DNA of 64,000 bases, from the NCBI GenBank assembly GCA_009667805.1, contig CM019066.1:117232190-117296189 (forward strand), given 5' to 3'. The notes beneath the pieces were generated by a model. The model was not told where the DNA came from. It ran no database searches and saw only the letters and a list, made by a program, of their open reading frames with translations. This document shows positions 61,581-64,000 of this stretch, piece after piece. Every line of letters begins with the position of its first letter. Within the stretch, counting starts at the first letter, position 1. Position numbers and translations under genes: made by a program. The DNA is from Leptobrachium leishanense (lineage: Eukaryota; Chordata; Amphibia; Anura; Megophryidae).

Positions 61581-61663
61581 TTAACCCCTAGCTGCCAGCA
61601 ATGGTGGAGATAGGGGGTTCCAATGAACCCCCTATTTCCCGATCCGTGGCAGCTAGGGGTTAA
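61581..61663. repeat. TTAA-bounded palindrome in family P
   Basis: TTAACCCCTAGCTGCCA and TGGCAGCTAGGGGTTAA are perfect 17-bp arms. Inside them ATAGGGGGTTC pairs with GAACCCCCTAT. The unit looks like a small TTAA MITE in its own right. Confidence 0.9.
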
Positions 61664-62607
61664 TGTTTGATATTGTTGGATTGGCCAGAGCATGGCCTTT
61701 CCAACGGTACCAAACTTGAAGATGTAAAGAGTTTTTTTTAAAAAATAAATAAAAAACTTTTTTTTTTTTATATGCGGTGCGCTTGTTAAAAATAGCGAAT
61801 TTTTTTTTGTATGCGGTGCGCTTGTTAAAAATAGCGAAATATCCCCCCAAAAAAATGTAACGAGTCCCCATTTCAAATTTTTTTAACAAGCGCACCCCAT
61901 AGAAAATATAATCGCAAATGCTCACATGTTAAAATGTGAAAAAAAAAACACTTTACACATTGTAAATTATTGAAAATTCTAATTTTATTGCATTTTTTGC
62001 TATAATATACAGACAGGACATGACGTATACATATAATAATGACATATTACGAGTCTGCCGGAAAGAACAATATATAATATGTCTAGGTCATATATTAAAA
62101 TAAGGCTTCAAAACGCGGTAAAACATGATGAGCGAAACCGGTAAAATGGACCTCAGCACAGAGGTGTGAAATGCCTCAGCAGTGAAAGAGTTAAAAAAAA
62201 ATGGATTTTTTTTTGTTGAAAATGCCTAAAAGATCTTAAAAAATCTTTAAAATCAATAGACTTTTTACTGCAGATTAAAATAATAAATGGTTAATTAGAT
62301 ATTGAGTAAAAACAGGAATATTTTTAACATTGAAGTCTATGCGATTCACTGAATAAACCTGTCGAATGAAACCACCGAACAGCAGTACACTTCGGCAACT
62401 TTTCACTGCTGTTCGGTGTTCTCTGACTAGATTAACCATTGCTTCTCTATGGGGGATTTCTCTCCCCTCGAACAGGCACCGTACTTGCTGGCAGTTCGCC
62501 AAAATTTGCTCTATGAATAGCCAAATGGCCCAGAAATGTCAATGTACTAGGAAATTCACTGTTTGGTGACATTTCAGGGCCAGATCGGCTCTCTCTGAAT
62601 AACCCTG

Positions 62608-63460
62608 TGGGCCTCACCCAATGTCTACCACTCAACTTCAAATAACACTTTTAGTAAATGCATTAAAGATATATACAATTTTGATCAATTCATTGTTATC
62701 AAGATCATCTTATTAACACTTGAAGCACATTTTATAAACATCTTAGTTCAACATGCACAGCTATTTCAGGATTTTTAAAACATATAATTGCTGTATGCAT
62801 TAGACATACTATAGGCATCTCTGACCATTAATTTTAGTTATAACTCTATTGCAATTTGTGATATCCTTATAACACATAGTAATATTAATCTGAGCTACTG
62901 TAGAATCCGACACTTCACTTTCAAGGCACATTTTTACCATCGATTAGAGAATATAGTGCATTGACAATGGTAACCTTTTTCACTACAGATAGTCAGATAA
63001 CATTTCACTGTGACCAAACGCATGCAGTAGAGCTTTAATTATGCATAGTATTTGTGTGCAAAAATATGATCCAATTAAAATTTCCATTTTGAAGAAAAAT
63101 TGGTAACAGTTTCATATTAATAATTGTGCTTAACGTGGTATATGACCTATAGATAATGATTTGAATTAAATGAGAGCTAGACTAATCAGATCTTATTGAG
63201 CACTGATATTTATTTGAGTACCTCTAATAAAATCTTAATATACTGTTTCAAGACCAGAAAGGGACTTTCTTGGTGTAAGACATTACTATTATTTTTTTTA
63301 ATTACTTGAAATGTCAAACACATCTGCCCTCTAAGAAAAATAAATGTAAAGCTTGAAATTACTAATTAAATTCTCACAAGTTGCAATTACAGCTTGAAGA
63401 ATAACTTAAAAAATGAATAAACCATTTTGCAAAGTCACATTACAATAATAAGCTAAGGAA
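62608..63460. other. No recognisable feature
   Basis: AT-rich, unique-looking sequence. Confidence 0.4.
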
Positions 63461-63516
63461 TATTATACATATATATAGATCTATATCTATCTAACTATCT
63501 ATATATATACACATAT
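63461..63516. repeat. AT/ATCT microsatellite
   Basis: Runs of ATATAT and TATCTATCTA are interspersed. Confidence 0.85.
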
Positions 63517-63742
63517 TCCCGATATCCCGCCTCACGAAGACTGGTAAAGGTAGAAAAATATTCTTTATTGGATTGACGTTTCAGTCCTCACAGGGACTTT
63601 TATAAGATGAATGATACAAACAGCATTACTGATTAAATTCAAACCCCACACCAATGATTAAAACAGGTTTCCACCATGTGACCTTACCTGGCCACACCTA
63701 TCTGAATAAAACGGTAGATTACCCCAATGATGTTGTCATAAT
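63517..63742. repeat. Interspersed repeat with GACGTTTCAGTCC motif
   Basis: GGTAGAAAAATATTCTTTAT, TGGATTGACGTTTCAGTCCT and CACAGGGACTTTTATAAGAT are text of a common vertebrate interspersed repeat. No ends are defined. Confidence 0.4.
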
Positions 63743-64000
63743 TAGGGGATGAGCCAAACACCCCCGAGTTCGGTTCGCATTCGAACTCGAACTTTTCAAA
63801 AGTTCGAATTCGAACTCGAACACGAACTCAATACAAGTCAATGGGACTCAAAGTTCGATTTTTAAAGTGCCCTCCAAGAGGGCATATATGCTATATATTT
63901 GCCATAAAAGGTGTATGGGGGTCCGGGTAGTGCCCTGGGGGACAGGAAACAAGGACAAAAAGTAAAAAAAAAACGTTTTTAAAGGGACAGTGAGTTTTCC
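63743..64000 (+). mobile_element. hAT-like repeat, left end (runs off the window)
   Basis: It starts TAGGGGATGAGCCAAACACC and has GTTCGGTTCGCATTCGAAC followed by an inverted GTTCGAATTCGAACTCG block. TAG(G)G ends are typical of one hAT group. Continues past base 64000. Confidence 0.5.

Larger units (their letters stand above)
61055..62190 (+). mobile_element. Hairpin-rich TTAA element (family P), copy 4
   Basis: A 1136-bp element has ends CCACTTGGCTGCTATGG and CCTCAGCAGTGAAAGAG, flanked by TTAA at 61051-61054 and 62191-62194. Between 61106 and 61663 it contains about eleven successive hairpins, most with perfect arms of 9-17 bp. The right half is AT-rich with GACATGACGTATACATATAA. No protein is encoded; open frames shared with copies 1 and 3 follow the DNA repeats. 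Confidence 0.9.
60623..62607 (-). mobile_element. CAGGG-ended element (family C), copy E, interrupted
   Basis: The left end GGGGGTTACTCAGAGAGC and right end GCTCTCTCTGAATAACCCTG are of family C type. The internal text is the reverse complement of copies A, B and D (CAAAATTGAAACACTGTTTG; ATTTTTAACATTGAAG). A family-P element (61055-62190) is inserted at TTAA. Confidence 0.75.

Overview
This is vertebrate nuclear DNA, most likely from a frog (anuran). The evidence is one split gene with consensus splice sites and collagen/C1q coding, and about 60 kb of non-coding DNA made mostly of DNA transposons, CR1-type LINEs, MITEs and minisatellites. T2-type MITEs ending in TTAA-AGGG, as described from Xenopus, and abundant hAT, Tc1/mariner, piggyBac-like and Harbinger-like repeats favour an amphibian. 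There is nothing prokaryotic, viral or plasmid-like here. The species cannot be named from the sequence.

The only host gene I can support is the 3' part of OTOL1 (otolin-1), the inner-ear C1q/collagen protein that scaffolds otoconia. Two exons on the + strand are visible: a 72-bp collagen exon (5547-5618) and the terminal exon (6681-7585), which carries the rest of the collagen stretch and the whole C1q domain. Both splice junctions are phase 1. The exons encoding the signal peptide and N-terminus are not recognisable and probably lie left of base 1. The gene is followed by about 3 kb of sequence with nothing recognisable, then by a repeat-dominated region with no further host gene, as expected if OTOL1 sits beside a gene-poor interval.

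Layout: 1-5.1 kb, MITEs and a 68-bp minisatellite with a 204-bp higher-order period. 5.1-8 kb, OTOL1. 10.9-18.5 kb, two multi-layer transposon nests. 19-25.6 kb, two copies of a CAGGG-ended element and a hAT-like element carrying a 55-bp minisatellite. 27-31.3 kb, a CR1 LINE split by a hAT element, plus small hAT MITEs. 32-36.6 kb, T2 MITEs hosting Tc1, LINE and piggyBac-like insertions. 37-43 kb, small hAT, TTAA and Harbinger MITEs, several nested. 44.4-48.9 kb, a degenerate tandem array split by a Tc1 element that itself holds a LINE and a solo LTR. 51-54.3 kb, large palindromes and a 23-bp minisatellite inside a TA-flanked element. 54.8-58.9 kb, CR1 and Tc1 remnants. 60.6-62.6 kb, a CAGGG-ended element hosting a hairpin-rich TTAA element. 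63.7-64 kb, the start of another hAT-like repeat.

The strongest structural observations are: (i) a TTAA-flanked, roughly 1.1-1.2 kb non-coding element family whose 5' half is a string of about 11 consecutive hairpins; (ii) inverted copies of a 72-73 bp MITE on either side of the 72-bp OTOL1 exon; (iii) a near-identical palindrome with arms of about 555 bp; (iv) nested insertions with matching target duplications that give a relative insertion history. All transposon-encoded proteins seen are broken. Identities are by eye; no database search was run.
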